A program made the position numbers and the translations under genes. Positions 31,165 through 43,369 of a DNA stretch of 64,000 nucleotides are shown piece after piece. This DNA is from Styela clava (Eukaryota; Chordata; Ascidiacea; Stolidobranchia; Styelidae). The notes under the pieces are model-generated. The model saw only the letters and a program-made list of their open reading frames with translations, did not search any database and was not told the DNA's origin. Positions within the stretch are counted from its first letter, which is position 1, and each line of letters begins with the position of its first letter. Location: NCBI RefSeq assembly GCF_964204865.1, contig NC_135263.1, positions 8,229,426 through 8,293,425 on the forward strand. The letters run 5' to 3'.

Positions 31165-32511
31165 TTGCTGGGCGAAAAAAAAAATCCCAATTGGGCTGAT
31201 GTTTTCAGAAAATTTATTAAAGAAAGTGACCCTTACTGTTCATATGCATTTCGATGGCACACAGTAAGTTCTGGAATATTGGCAAATCGTATTTTTGCTT
31301 GCAGTGGGCATTGTTGCTTTACAGGTTGCAGTCGTAAAATTTCTGTAGTATCCTATCGGAAACACCCCCGCATGTTTCATATTTCATACACAGGCAAGAT
31401 TCGCCATATTGGGTTAAAATCAATGAGACTTAAAGGTAAACGTAGGAAAGAGTTTCAGGAAAAATTGGTTCATGTTCTCCCTCGTAAGATTTATTTAAAA
31501 AAGATAGGTGCTCTCTCGTCTGAAGTCTTTCATTCTGGTAACAGGGACGATGCCCCATCCCAAGCTGTTTTAAAAAAGGCACGTCATGAATCTAGGGTTA
31601 TCCGTGTCCCCGACCCCGGCAACCAATGGGATTCGCTATATTCACTGAGAAAGTTGCAGTACGAAAGGTCCAAAAATCAAGTAATTCGTGGAACCTTGCA
31701 GCAAATTTTAAGGGTTCCTCCGGGGATTATGTTTTGGTCAGAGGCTTCGGTAAAAAAATTCATTCAAAATTCCTCTATTGACATTATATACATTGACGCT
31801 ACTGGTGGAATTTTGGCGTCCGGTGGGCATAGTTCATACTACGTCTCTGAAATTGTTACGCGTCATCTACAAAAAGGCAAATCACCCCTGGCCGTTGCCA
31901 CGTTTGTAACAAATCGGCACAATATTCCAAATATTTCGAACTTTCTCATGCAATTCCGTTGTGATGTTTCCAAACTAACTAAAAGATTCCCCGCGAAAGT
32001 TTTTATATGCGATGGAAGCATGGCCCTTATAAAGTCAATAATTCAGGTTAACATGCGGGAAAGTTTGGAATCGTACATTTCGCGATGTTACGCTGTCACT
32101 GAAGGTACCGCAAATTTAGATATGCTTTCACGCCCCTTTCTTCATTTATGCACGAGTCATACCATGACGAATTTTAAACAGTTAGGTTGTAGACTACCAA
32201 AATTAAAACGTGAACTAATGCATATATTTGGACTACTCGTTTGTTGCGGAGAGTTGAAAACAGTCCGTAAAATTGTTTATCATTTCACTATTTTATTAAT
32301 TTGCCAAAATTCTAATCTTATGCATGATAGTTGGACTTACTTGCAAAAGCAAATTGAAAAACATAACATTCCTGTGCCTTCTGATGGTGAATTAGACCTA
32401 GGGACATCGGATGAACTTTTACCAGATGAAGATTTGAGCGAGATAAATCCTTTTGCGGAATTAATGAACTACGGAACTAAAGCGAACTCGTTTAAACAAC
32501 AGACGATTTAA
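31165..32511 (+). CDS. MULE/KDZ-like DDE transposase
   Basis: This 448-codon reading has an N-terminal Cys/His cluster (CSGHCCFTGC, then MFHISYTGKIRHI) like the FLYWCH/WRKY-type fingers of Mutator transposases. The catalytic core has the first Asp in IYIDATGG (Asp211) and the second in FICDGSMALIKSI (Asp283), followed by a C-x2-H signature (LCTSH, Cys329/His332) and N-x-K. The DATG...YYxxE...SPLAVA...FP...CDGS order matches the MULE-type core in metazoan elements that also encode Ulp1 proteases. I could not assign the third acidic residue. The frame ends at 32,511; the protein evidently continues in the next frame (LDEIAIVYDELHDSLIREYE) and changes again near an eight-C run at about 32,712. 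Confidence 0.65.
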   Translation: MLGEKKNPNWADVFRKFIKESDPYCSYAFRWHTVSSGILANRIFACSGHCCFTGCSRKISVVSYRKHPRMFHISYTGKIRHIGLKSMRLKGKRRKEFQEKLVHVLPRKIYLKKIGALSSEVFHSGNRDDAPSQAVLKKARHESRVIRVPDPGNQWDSLYSLRKLQYERSKNQVIRGTLQQILRVPPGIMFWSEASVKKFIQNSSIDIIYIDATGGILASGGHSSYYVSEIVTRHLQKGKSPLAVATFVTNRHNIPNISNFLMQFRCDVSKLTKRFPAKVFICDGSMALIKSIIQVNMRESLESYISRCYAVTEGTANLDMLSRPFLHLCTSHTMTNFKQLGCRLPKLKRELMHIFGLLVCCGELKTVRKIVYHFTILLICQNSNLMHDSWTYLQKQIEKHNIPVPSDGELDLGTSDELLPDEDLSEINPFAELMNYGTKANSFKQQTI

Positions 32512-32570
32512 ACGTCTTGACGAGATTGCTATAGTTTATGATGAACTCCATGACTCTCTGATTAGGGAAT

Positions 32571-33210
32571 ATGAAGATAATTTGGTTGTTTGTTCAAAAA
32601 AAAGTAAAGTTGAAAACAATGACCAAATTGACCAAGAAATTGAGAAATGGAGTAAACGATCCCGAATTCAGGGTAAAGACAAATGTAAAGGAGTGTATCT
32701 TCAGCCCCCCCATTAGACCTCTAAAGATGTTTCGCCCTCAAGAACTTTCTAATGACGATAGCCCAATTCTAATAAAAGCTGACGAAGCGTCTACTACACA
32801 ATCTATGATGTTGCGGTTCGTTTCACCGAAAATTCCATTCCAGAAATTTGTACATTTATCTGATGTCGATCATAAAATAATGAATTCCAAAACTAATTTT
32901 AGAAGAGACTGGTTTACTTCGAATATTATGAACACCGCACAATTAATTTTGTCATCTCGGTATTCTGAAGTAGACGGGTTGCAAAGCACGACTTTTTATA
33001 CAGCGCTATCTGGCACTAAAGTGTATGTTCCTTGTGAAAAATTTGTTCAAATTTTATTTGTGCACGAAAATCACTGGGTAACAGCATCAAATATATTCAC
33101 CCCCGACCAAAATACTATACAGATTTATGATAGCTCCTATATGAAGTACAATGAAAGTGACAAATATGCGATTTCGCTTCTTATGCGGCCAAGGCAAGGA
33201 ACAAACGCGA
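32571..33210 (+). CDS. Ulp1/SENP-type (C48) protease domain, N-terminal half
   Basis: From about residue 80 this reads as a Ulp1-like cysteine protease, which cleaves SUMO-like modifiers. Landmarks: a HLSDVDHKIMNS lead, W in RRDWFTSNIMNTAQLIL, VHENHWVTAS with the catalytic His168, and IQIYDSSYMKYN with Asp187. The Cys half is separated by an inserted ~0.39-kb segment and resumes at 33,600. The first ~45 codons of the reading (to about 32,712) are probably out of the true frame. Confidence 0.75.
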
Positions 33211-33599
33211 GAATATCGGTTGGAAACCGAAGACTTATCGATCGATAGTTAGGGGATCCCCCAAAACAGAAACTGCAGTTTCGATTCATCCGCTCTTGTA
33301 ACTTGCGCACTGCGCATCGCACACACACACTCGGCGGGTCTCAAAATTCTCTCGCTTTACAAAAATCTAGATCACTATATCAATAATTGATTGATAACTT
33401 GCTAATTATACCACATAATTCGCCCAAAATCAATAGGTTTCTGGTCCGAGATAAGATGAATGCACATGCAAAATTTGGAGCAGATTCAACCTCGCATTCG
33501 CGAGATATCGCGGTCATCTAACAGACAGACATACATACAGACAAATACCTATCAATATACTTACCGATCTTAAGATCGATAAGTAATAAAGTACAAATT
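33211..33599 (+). mobile_element. Short insertion splitting the Ulp1 domain
   Basis: Sequence unrelated to the protease lies between its two halves. Its right part reads CGCGAGATATCGCGGTCATC, then ACAGACAGACATACATACAG, then a small palindrome CTTAAGATCGATAAG. An ACAG/ACAT-rich tail after GAGATATCGCG is common at the 3' end of RTE-like or MITE-type repeats in invertebrates. Exact borders are uncertain by about 20 bp; no clear target duplication was seen. Confidence 0.6.
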
Positions 33600-33989
33600 G
33601 AATTCCCCGTTGTCCAGCAAAAAACTTTAGGTGCATCATGTGGCCCATTCTCGATTAGTTTTTGCATAGCCCTATGTAACAAAAAACGACCAAAGCATAT
33701 CCTATTTGACGAGAAAAATCTTAGGAAAAAAATATGCGATGGTATAGTCTCTTAAAATTTTTCGTCGGTATTTAACATCAACAAGAAACGTGTTATACCC
33801 GCGCCCAGGCGATTGGAAATTCCGATTTTCTGCAACTGCCAACTGTCTTACATTGAAAATCAGACCATGATCGAATGCACTTCATGTTTGAAATGGTACC
33901 ATCCGAAATGTTGTAGTATTCCAGTGCCAGTGGAGGCACTGGAAAACAGCGAAATAGAATGGAATTGCAAAAAGTGCATTCGATGCTAA
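33600..33989 (+). pseudogene. Ulp1 protease C-terminal half and PHD finger
   Basis: This resumes the protease with EFPVVQQKT and LGASCGPFSISFCIALC, where Cys (codon 33640-33642) takes the nucleophile position; the usual DCG is SCG here. After a single TAA (GIVS-stop), the same frame encodes a PHD finger: CNCQLSYIENQTMIECTSC, then WYHPKC and WNCKKC, a full C4-H-C3 set, ending at TAA 33987-33989. PHD fingers read histone tails, so the element protein may have bound chromatin. Confidence 0.75.
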
Positions 33990-34359
33990 ATTACATGCAA
34001 AGCAATATTCAACTAGATATGATCATTCACATTCTCATTTTTTTAGGTACATCGTTCAAGTCAGACGAAGGATCAGTCTGTTTTACCTATTTGGCTTAAC
34101 ATGCCGTTTGCCAGGTTTTTCTCTCTCGGTCTAGTCCATAGGTTCTCAAAGTGCTCCGTACGGAGCCCCAAGGCTCCGCGAGAGAAACCCAGGGGCTCCG
34201 CGAGCTATTCGATTACTTTTCAAAATACTGACCAATTTTGTAATTGTTCAAAGAAGCAATAACAGCTTTGATAAAATCCAACAACAATATAGCCTCGAAA
34301 TATGGCAAAGAGACGGAGTTAAAAAATGACATTATCTGTAAGCAGGAGCGCAGCCAGGA

Positions 34360-36005
34360 TTCTTAATGGGCAACATTAGTGTAAATTCCATTAAAAGTTA
34401 AACTTTGGAAATAGCAGGAATAATAGTAGAAAAAAGGGGGAAAAATCTACATGATCTTTTAATATGTTGATAAGTTTTTATTTCCTATGGTGGCGGTGTA
34501 GTGATTGTGAATAGAACACAATTCTTTTCTTACAAAGTTTCTGTGTCTTAACTACCAATTGTTAAGTCAAACAGTATTATTATTGACCATGGATACGTAA
34601 TTTTAGCCTGACTCGGAATCTACAATTGAATCACTTTACGTCATGCGTCGACTGGAATTTTCCTCTTCGTGATATCCACCGTAATTCTAACCAACGTAAA
34701 TACAATTGAGAATTTCTCAGTAATAACTTTGGCTATAACAACAAATGCTGTGGAACATTTTCGTTGGTAACCTAGACAAGAAAATGTTAAAATTAATCAA
34801 TTACAATAAGTCCTTAACCCTCTACTGGACACAAAAACTCTGAAGTTTATGGTTGTTATTTACAGATTTTTGAGAGTTAGATTGCATAGATAAAATATTA
34901 TTGAAAAAGTATTTTTAACGACATGTAGCCGAATAGAACTCTAGCATACGCTATTTAAAAAGCCCTGGGTGAATTACTAGGGCCCAATGGCTGGTGAATT
35001 TTTTTAAATGATTCTTGCAAAATGAGCCCATTGAAGCGGCCTGAGACGAGTTCGAAACTAATTTCAAATTCCCAGGAAGACAAATAAACCGAAAATACAA
35101 CAAAATGACAATGATTTACACCAACTTTTGAAAATATGCCCAAGTAAAACGCCTTCAAGCGACAGGTTAACTTTCAATTATTACTTCGAGGAGAATTATT
35201 CAAAACCACGCATACGTCACTTCAGCATGACTCGGAATCGGTATTTGAACCGCTTCAAGTCATCTGTAGACGCTCATTCTTAGTTTAGCGATAACCTACC
35301 ATCATAATTCAATGAATCAAGTATGATTTATAGTTGAAGGGACGCCGAAAAATCTGGAAATTACAATTCAGGATATTCCTATCAAATACAGATCATAACA
35401 CATCATATTTTAGTGAATTATGTATGATTTATATTTGAAGGAACGCCAAAAAATCTAGAAATTACAATTCAGGTAATTCCTATCAAACACAGATCTGGGG
35501 ATTTTATCTGGGGCGATATGAATTCCTTCCTGATTATGTTTGCCATCATGGCCCTGGTCAATTGCACGACAGCATTTAAGAGGCTTGGCCTCAAGAGGCT
35601 TGGCCTCATCTGGCGTACTCATGCCGTCCTGTCGTCATGCGCGATATCATGTTTGGCAGAATTAAACTCAGGCTTGACATAATTATGCGACAGTAATTGC
35701 TTTGCTCTAATCTATGGATTTAGTGGTTGCTCAGAAAACAGTTCTCTCCCCCTGGTGTATTTACGTATTTCATCAATCTCTACGGTGATATCGTGGTAAA
35801 TGATTTCTCTTCTCGGAATCGGCATTTGAAGCCCTCGAAGTCACCTGTAGATACCTGATTGAAGTTTAAGGTGCTTCAACCATAAGGTGACGATAATAAG
35901 CGACATTAGTGTAAATTCCATAAAAAGTTGAACTTTGGAAATAGCAGGAATCTACCCGATCTTTTAATATGTTGATAAGTTTTTCCTTTCATATGGTGTC
36001 GGTGT
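34360..36005 (+). repeat. Cluster of partial copies of the 34-46 kb repeat
   Basis: Blocks starting CAACATTAGTGTAAATTCCA occur at 34,369 and 35,902; 'GACTCGGAATC' blocks at 34,610 and 35,229. A tandem duplication of ~100 bp (GATTTATA.TTGAAGG.ACGCC core) lies at 35,320-35,500, and a perfect 15-bp doublet AAGAGGCTTGGCCTC at 35,578-35,607. Non-coding. Confidence 0.7.
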
Positions 36006-37479
36006 AGTTTCTTTCTGTTATTGATCTCATGGCTTTATTATGGGTCCTTACAGAAATGATGAGGACGCATTAATTTCTGAAGAGAATTGCTGTGCAAATT
36101 TATTGTCACATTGAATTTAAACAAATTCAGTGAGAAATATGAAACTAGTTTTCCAAGTGTTCGTCTGTCAGAACCAATCGAGACGGATATTTAATAATTT
36201 TAGAAAAAATTTGTTTGAAAAATATGTTGAGACAAAAAGTGCCATATTTAAAGCCATGAGTTTTCTCAAATGTAGAAAGTTATTTTGGTTGAGATGTTTT
36301 CGGTAAAAATCGCCAAGATTCATTTCCAAATACTTTGCTGTCAAATCTGTGTTATCCCAGACTAGATTTAGACAAAATAGACTGACACATTGAAACTAAA
36401 ACTCGTTTAGCTTTTGTATCTCTCAATGGTGAAATTCTTCAAACTGCTTCCTAATTGCTTAACCTTCAATTGTCCTTTCTTACTAATTTATTGGCGTCTG
36501 CTCTGCACTTTCCTTAAAAATTGCTCGCTGCTCAGCACGTGACAGCTTTGAGAATCGCGTTGTTCGCTTCGCACAAACTAGCTGTTGGGCAGCCTTACGT
36601 CATAGGCATAGATAATAAATTGGTGGACCGAAGTATAAGCTTTGCAACGCAAACCGCTCCAAGCCACGCCACAACTGTACAACTGAACCATAATTCGTTG
36701 ACCTCAATATTTCTTACATTTCATGGATTCCTATGAAACCCAGCAATTAGACGAGCGAGTGAGAGCCACAGTAATACATTCAAATAAGGAAAGAAATATC
36801 GTTATCACACCTTGAAAGTGTTAAGTTTCCTTTCAGGCACACTGTGGTGATAATGAGCAACACTCGCCGCTCATCAGATCGAGAAGTCGGTTCACAAATC
36901 GCAATTCAGTGGAATCTAGATAAGTGGAGAAACATCTGAACATAATTCTTTTAAAACCAATGTTGTTATATTATAAACAGAATCGGCATAATCTTATTAA
37001 TAATAAGCACCCGAAAAAACCTTCACACTTAACAAAAATTGATTCTCGTAAATTCCATATCAACCTTTGAAAAGATTTGAAAACGAGTAGGCGTGAATAA
37101 TAAAGGCAAATCCAACTCTACTTTATCATCTCTGCCTGATTTTTTTTTGGAGTACTAAAAATTCACGCATGTTCGCTAAACTCGGTTCACCACATAAAAA
37201 AAACTTGTAGATAAATTCAATTATTACGTGACAATAGAGTCAGAACTACGTAACAGAAAGTAGGACATCACAGGGTTAATGATTTTTTTGATTCTCATAC
37301 ACATCATTTGAGAATAGCTGAATTACCGTAACTAAAATAACTACGAAGACAAAATGCGCTATAAGTTATTGAATTTCTTTAAAATAACGAGCTAATGGCA
37401 AAATAATCCAGAAAATGAAAAAAAAAATAACAACGATTCACTGCAATGCTTGAAATTTTTTTTAAGTAAAAGGTGTTTA

Positions 37480-38395
37480 TCTCTTCAATGCATGGCGGGT
37501 CAAATTTGGCACATCAGGGAAAACACCTTCTATTTTGGTCACGTGTTGTTTTTCATATTGCTCCACTTGGTTATGCTGTTGAGTAACTTGGTTACTATCA
37601 TTGAGGTGTATAACCTCAATGGTTACTATGCGTCCACGACGCATTTCTCTATTGCGTAATAAACGGAGGAAATTTTCCGAATTTCATAAGCGGGTTGCAG
37701 ACTTCGCACTGGGTCGCTGATAGTCAATCTCTGGTTGATTGTAATCTCGTGTCAGTTGGGCTGGGGGAGGTGAAAAAATTCGTAGTGGTGGGTAATTTAG
37801 CAATGAAGAGGCCTATCTTAGCTGTTTTTACCTATTCCTTCAGCATTTCGAAATATTTAGATAGTAAGGTGTGTGACAAATTTGGCACATCATGCATTAA
37901 GGGGGATAAAAGTTTCATTAAGGGGGATAAAATTTTCAGATAAAATTTTTACTGGCCTGTAGGTTTTCATATTTTCAGTAATTAAGTATTTTCAGTTAAG
38001 AATACTGTTTATATAAGTATGTATTTGGATATTAGTATTTAAATAATCAGTTATTCCAAAATTCAGTCATCAAAAAAACTTGGGTCTTGCCCGGTCAGCC
38101 TGTAGCAATTGGTAATTGGTTTCAGAAATTTGATTGGTAAAATTAAACCGCATTTCACCTTCAAGCCAGTAGACCATTTGTTGAATTAAACCTGCAAAGT
38201 TAATCCTAGCTTCAGTAGTTGCTTGTTGGTAATTTTTTTAAACATTATTGAGCCTTTTGGGTCGAAAAGTCAATCCCAGCTTCAGTAGTTGCGGCATAAA
38301 ATTACACTGTTTTCAGATTTAGATCTCTGTTCCTAATAATTATTGCCAATTCATGGCTTCGTTGCAAAATAGTACACTCTTGTAATACGCATTAT
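37480..38395 (+). other. Segment unique to the first duplication unit
   Basis: This replaces the sequence expected between 'AAAAGGTGTTTAT' and the next unit boundary. It contains direct repeats AATTTGGCACATCA (37,502 and 37,879) and 'AATCC.AGCTTCAGTAGTTGC' (38,200 and 38,270) and a doublet ATTAAGGGGGATAAAA at 37,895-37,930. Short open stretches here are not convincing as genes. Confidence 0.45.
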
Positions 38396-39015
38396 TCCTT
38401 TAAAACCAATATTTTTATAGTATAAACAGGATCGCCATAAGCTGATTAATATACACCGAAAGAAAACCTTCGCGCTCAACAAAATTGATTCTCGTAAATT
38501 CCATATCAACCTTTGAAAAGATTTGAAACAATTGAAGAAAATTTGAAAAAAATAACTCTAACTTATGGTTCTATATGTAGATAGGTTTTCCAATGTCATA
38601 TGTTGTCGGTGTAGTGATTGTGGATAGGAGCATAATTACCGTATGTTCTTCCGAAGTTCATGTATCTTTATCTGTCAAAATTTAAACCATACTAAAATAT
38701 TTATGCTTGCTATTAGAAACCTTCAATAATTTTCCATTGAAGGAAAGTTTGTATTTTCAGAACGGGCACTTCAACTCACGATATTCTTAACTCTCATTTA
38801 TAGTATTTAAATCTGGTACTAGACTAGTCTATTACAATTTTATGGGTGGTTATCAATAAACGCAGCCGTTTTCTTTTTGTTTGCGCGGCTGCAAATTAAC
38901 TGGGAAAAAACTCACGGCGCACATGCACGAAAAAAATTGCTGCCTTTAAATAAAATTCAATTTTGTGATCGTTTTTGTGTACTTTATTAAAGTTTGTAAA
39001 CATGTAGGCGTAAAC

Positions 39016-39802
39016 CAGGCCTGCCCAACCTTTTTGATCTCGCGGGCCACTTTCACATAAGGAAATTCGTTATTTATTTTCAGTGGCTATGATATTGTCT
39101 CAATGAGCGTAATGTGCGCCAATGTCGGGAACATCGAGTTTTAGTGGGCAGTTTCGTGAAATTTGAAACATCAATACAAGTATTCAATGTTAAAAACATT
39201 ACAATAACTTTCGGACGAATATACCGTATATACTAATTTGAATATGTAGAATTTTCAATTTTATCAGAGTTATTGACGGATACGCAGTGACAATATTTCC
39301 GGCATTTTATTTAACGCAAACATGACATAAACAAAAATACAAACATAAAAGAAAAACAAGTCCAGGAGCCAGCAGCAAAGATTATTGTTGACTATTTATT
39401 TTACGTTGGCGATAAAGACGATCAAAGCCTACACGGAAAAAGCAATCAGAATGAAACTAATTTGAAAATTTAGGTTTCAAATTCATTCCTATAATTGCAC
39501 TCAGCGTTCGTCGCCTATGATCGCACAATATTTTTTGAGATCGTCGAACAGAAAGCACAGATCTGCGAAAAAAAAACGAACGTCGATGTCCCCCAGGGCG
39601 TAAGACTTGATACATAAAACGTAATAATAAGAATCGGCATCCGGATGTAGATAAATGGCGGGAATAATCACATCAAAATCACGAAACACACTTAAGTCTA
39701 TTTATAACATAGTAAAAAAATGAAAAGTCTGCTTACAAAATTTATTGGGCGGGCCGCAAAAAACAGTCAGGCGGGCCGCGGCCCGCGGGTTGGGCAACCT
39801 TG
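39016..39802. mobile_element. hAT-like MITE in duplication unit 2, 787 bp
   Basis: Ends CAGGCCTGCCCAACC and GGTTGGGCAACCTTG are inverted repeats. Perfect 8-bp target duplications GCGTAAAC flank it (39008-39015 and 39803-39810). The paralogous empty site is at 46308-46315. Relative to the copy at 42,047 it lacks about 360 bp near its left end. Confidence 0.92.
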
Positions 39803-42046
39803 GCGTAAACAAAGGCAAATCCAACTCTTCTTCATCATCTCTGCCTGATTTTCTTTTGGAGTACTAAAAAATCAGGCATGTTCGCTAAACTCGGTTCACC
39901 ACATAAAAATACAGCACATAGAGAAACTTATAGATAAAGAAGTGTCTGCGTCACGTATTACTTAACATTTATGTGACAATAGAGGAAAACCTACGTAACA
40001 GAAAGTTAACGACATCGCAGAGTGAATGATTTTTTTGATTCCCATAAACATCATTTGAGAATAGCTAAATTACCGAACTAATCTACCTACGAAGACAAAA
40101 TGAGCTATCAGTTATTGAATTTTTTTTCAAATAACGAGCTAATGGCAAAATATTCAAGAAAATAAAAAAAATACCAATGATTTACTGCAATGCTTGAAAA
40201 TCTTACTGAAAAAAGGTGTTTATGTGGCAGGTTAATAGTCAATTGTTACGTCGAACAGAATTATTATTGACCATTCATAAGTCATGTAAGCATGACTCGG
40301 GATCTACCCATGAACTACCCATGCCACGCGTCTGGTGGAATTTTCTTTTTCCATGATACCCACAATAATACTTTGACATTTGAAGTAACACTGTTTAGTT
40401 TCAGTCGCAAGGTGGTGATAATGAGCAACACTCGCCGTTCCTCTTATGAAGAGATCGGGGATTCGAAACTCGTAATTTGCAAGAATATGGCCAAGTGAGA
40501 TAATAACGCAAAATTTTGCAGTCTTCAATCAATATCTTTCTATACTCAAGAGTTTGGTATTGCCTAACGCAGGGATGTACAACCTTTAATACAGGAGAAC
40601 CAGATGTAAATAACTTTTTGAAACAGCGGGCTGCACCTTTATTTAACTTCTACTTTCCTGTGGTTGCATGCAAAAAAAGTTTCTTTTAGTTTCCATCTTA
40701 TGTCAATATTATGGGTTCTTGCAGAAATAATGAGTTTGAGACGCATGAATTTCTGAAGAAAATTGCTATGCAAATTTATTGTCACACCGACTCTAAACGA
40801 ATTCAGTGAGAAATGCGCAGTTAGTTTTTCCCTGATATTCTTTCGAAATTCTCTTTGATGGAAGAGCTAGTAATTCAAAGTCCATTTTACAAGTGTTCGT
40901 CTGTCAGAACCAATCGAGAAAGATATTAATTGACGCACATTTCAGAAAAAAATTGTTTGCACAAATATATTGAGACAAAAAGTGCCATAATCAAAGCCAT
41001 GACTTTTTTCAGATGGTTTGTAGAAAGTTATCTTTGTTGAGATTTTTTCGGTAAAAATTGGTATTTCATAGAGAATTGTTATAAACTACCCATAATTGAT
41101 TTAGAACGACACCAATTCTGCACTTAAACGTTCCAAAGCACGCCACAACTGTTATTTTCCGTCCTGTGATACCAACATAATTCGTTGACATCAGTATTTC
41201 TTACATTGTACGGATTCCTCTGAAACCCAGCAATTAGAAGAACGAGTGAGAGCCACAGTAATACATTCAAAGAAAGAAGTATAGTTATCATACCTTGAAA
41301 GTGTTACGTTTCCTTTCAGCCACAGGGTGGTGATAATGGGCAACACTAACCGTTCATCAGATCGAGAGGTCAAAGGTTCATAACCCGCAATTCAGTGAAA
41401 TCTAGATAAGCGAAGAAACATCTGAATATTATTCTTTTGAAACCAATATTTTTATAGTATAAACAGGATCGCCATAATCTGATAAATTTACACCCAAAAA
41501 AAAATTCGCGCCGAACAAAAATTAATTCTCGTAAATTCCATATCAACCTTTGAAAAGATTCGAAACAATAGAAGAAAATTTCAAAAAATAACTCCAACTT
41601 ATGGTTCGATATGTAGATAAATTTTTCAATGTCATATGATGTCGGTGTGGTGATTGTGGATAGGAACATAATTACCGTTTGTTCTTCCGAAGTTCATGTA
41701 TCTTTATCTGTCAAAATTTGAACCATACTGAAATATTTATGCTTGCTATCAGAAACCTTCAATAATTTTCCATTAAAGCAAACTTTGTATTTTCAGAACG
41801 GGCACTTCAACTCACGATATTCTCAACTCTCATTTATCAGTATTTACATCTGGTACTAGACTAGTCTATTCCAGTTTTATGGGTGGTTATCAATAAACGC
41901 AGCCGTTTTCAAACTTTTTGTTTGCGCAGCTGCAAATTATCTGGGAAAAAACTCACGGCGCTTGCTGCCTTTGAATAAAACTCAATTTTGTGATCGGTTT
42001 TGTGTATTTTATGCTTTTTAAAGTTTGTAAACATGTAGGCGTAAAC

Positions 42047-43197
42047 CAGGCCTGCCAAGCTTTTTGATCTCGCGGGCCACTTTCACATAAGCTAATTCGT
42101 TGCGGGCCTCAAACGTTTGTACCAAACTGATACCAACCAAGTCCTGATTTCGTTGGAAATTATATAATACAGAAAAGGCAAGATTATTAACATGAAATCA
42201 ATCACGTTGATAATTATTTACTGCATGGTTACTCATTAGTGCTGGCGAAATATTCGAATATGAAGTCGAATATTAAAATAGCTGTTTAATATTCGAATAT
42301 CTGGTAACACAAGGCATGGACATGACACTCGCGGGCCACTGAATTAAAAAATCAATCATTACACAACGTACTTGTGAATTTATGACGACCGCACGAGAAT
42401 CTGCACAGTTACTATAACAAACAAAGACGTAAAATTTGAGTCTTATATTTGAGTCCTGGTATTTAATTATTTATTTATTTTCAGTGGCTATGATATTGTC
42501 TCAATAAGCGTAATGTGCGCCAATGTCGCGGGAACATCAAGTTTTGATTGGCCGTTTCGTGAAATTTGAAACATCAATACAATTATTTAATGATATAAAC
42601 ATTACAATAACTTTCGGACGAATATACCGTATATACTAATTTGAATATGTGGAAATGTCAATTTTATCAGAATTATTGACAGATACGCAGTAACAGTATT
42701 TCCGGCATTTTATTTAACGCAAACATAACATAAACAAAAATACAAACATGAAAGAAAAACGAGTCCAGGAGCCAGCAGCAAAGAATATTGTTGACTATTT
42801 ATTTTACGTTGGCGATAAAGACGATCAAAGCCTACACGGAAAAAGCAATCAGAATTAAACTAATTTGAAAATTTAGGTTCCAAATTCATTCCTATAATTG
42901 CACTCAGCGTTCGTCGTCTATGATCGCACAATATTTTTTGAGATCGTCGAATAGAACCCACAGTTCTGCGAAAAAAAACGAACGTCGATGTCCACCAGGG
43001 CGTAAGACTTGATACATAAAACGTAATAATAAGAATCGGCATCCGGATGTAGTTAGATGGCGGGAATAATCACATCAAAATCACGAAACATTCTTAAGTC
43101 TATTTATAACATAGTAAAGAATTGAAAAGTCTCCTTACAAAATTTATTGGGCGGGCCGCAAAAAACAGTCAGGCGGGCCACGGGTTGGGCAACCTTG
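42047..43197. mobile_element. hAT-like MITE in duplication unit 3, 1,151 bp
   Basis: The same element at the same site as the one at 39,016, with the same GCGTAAAC duplications (42039-42046 and 43198-43205). It retains the internal segment missing there, including a block near 42,240-42,310 rich in ATTCGAATAT. GC-rich CGGGCCGC blocks lie near both ends. No transposase. Confidence 0.92.
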
Positions 43198-43369
43198 GCG
43201 TAAACAAAGGCAAATCCAACTCTTCTTCATCATCTCTGCCTGATTTTCTTTTGGAGTACTAAAAAATCAGGCATGTTCGCTTAACTCGGTTCACCACTTA
43301 AAAAAAAAAACAGCACATAGAGAAACTTATAGATAAAGAAGTGCCTGCGTCAAGTATTAGGCTACTTAA

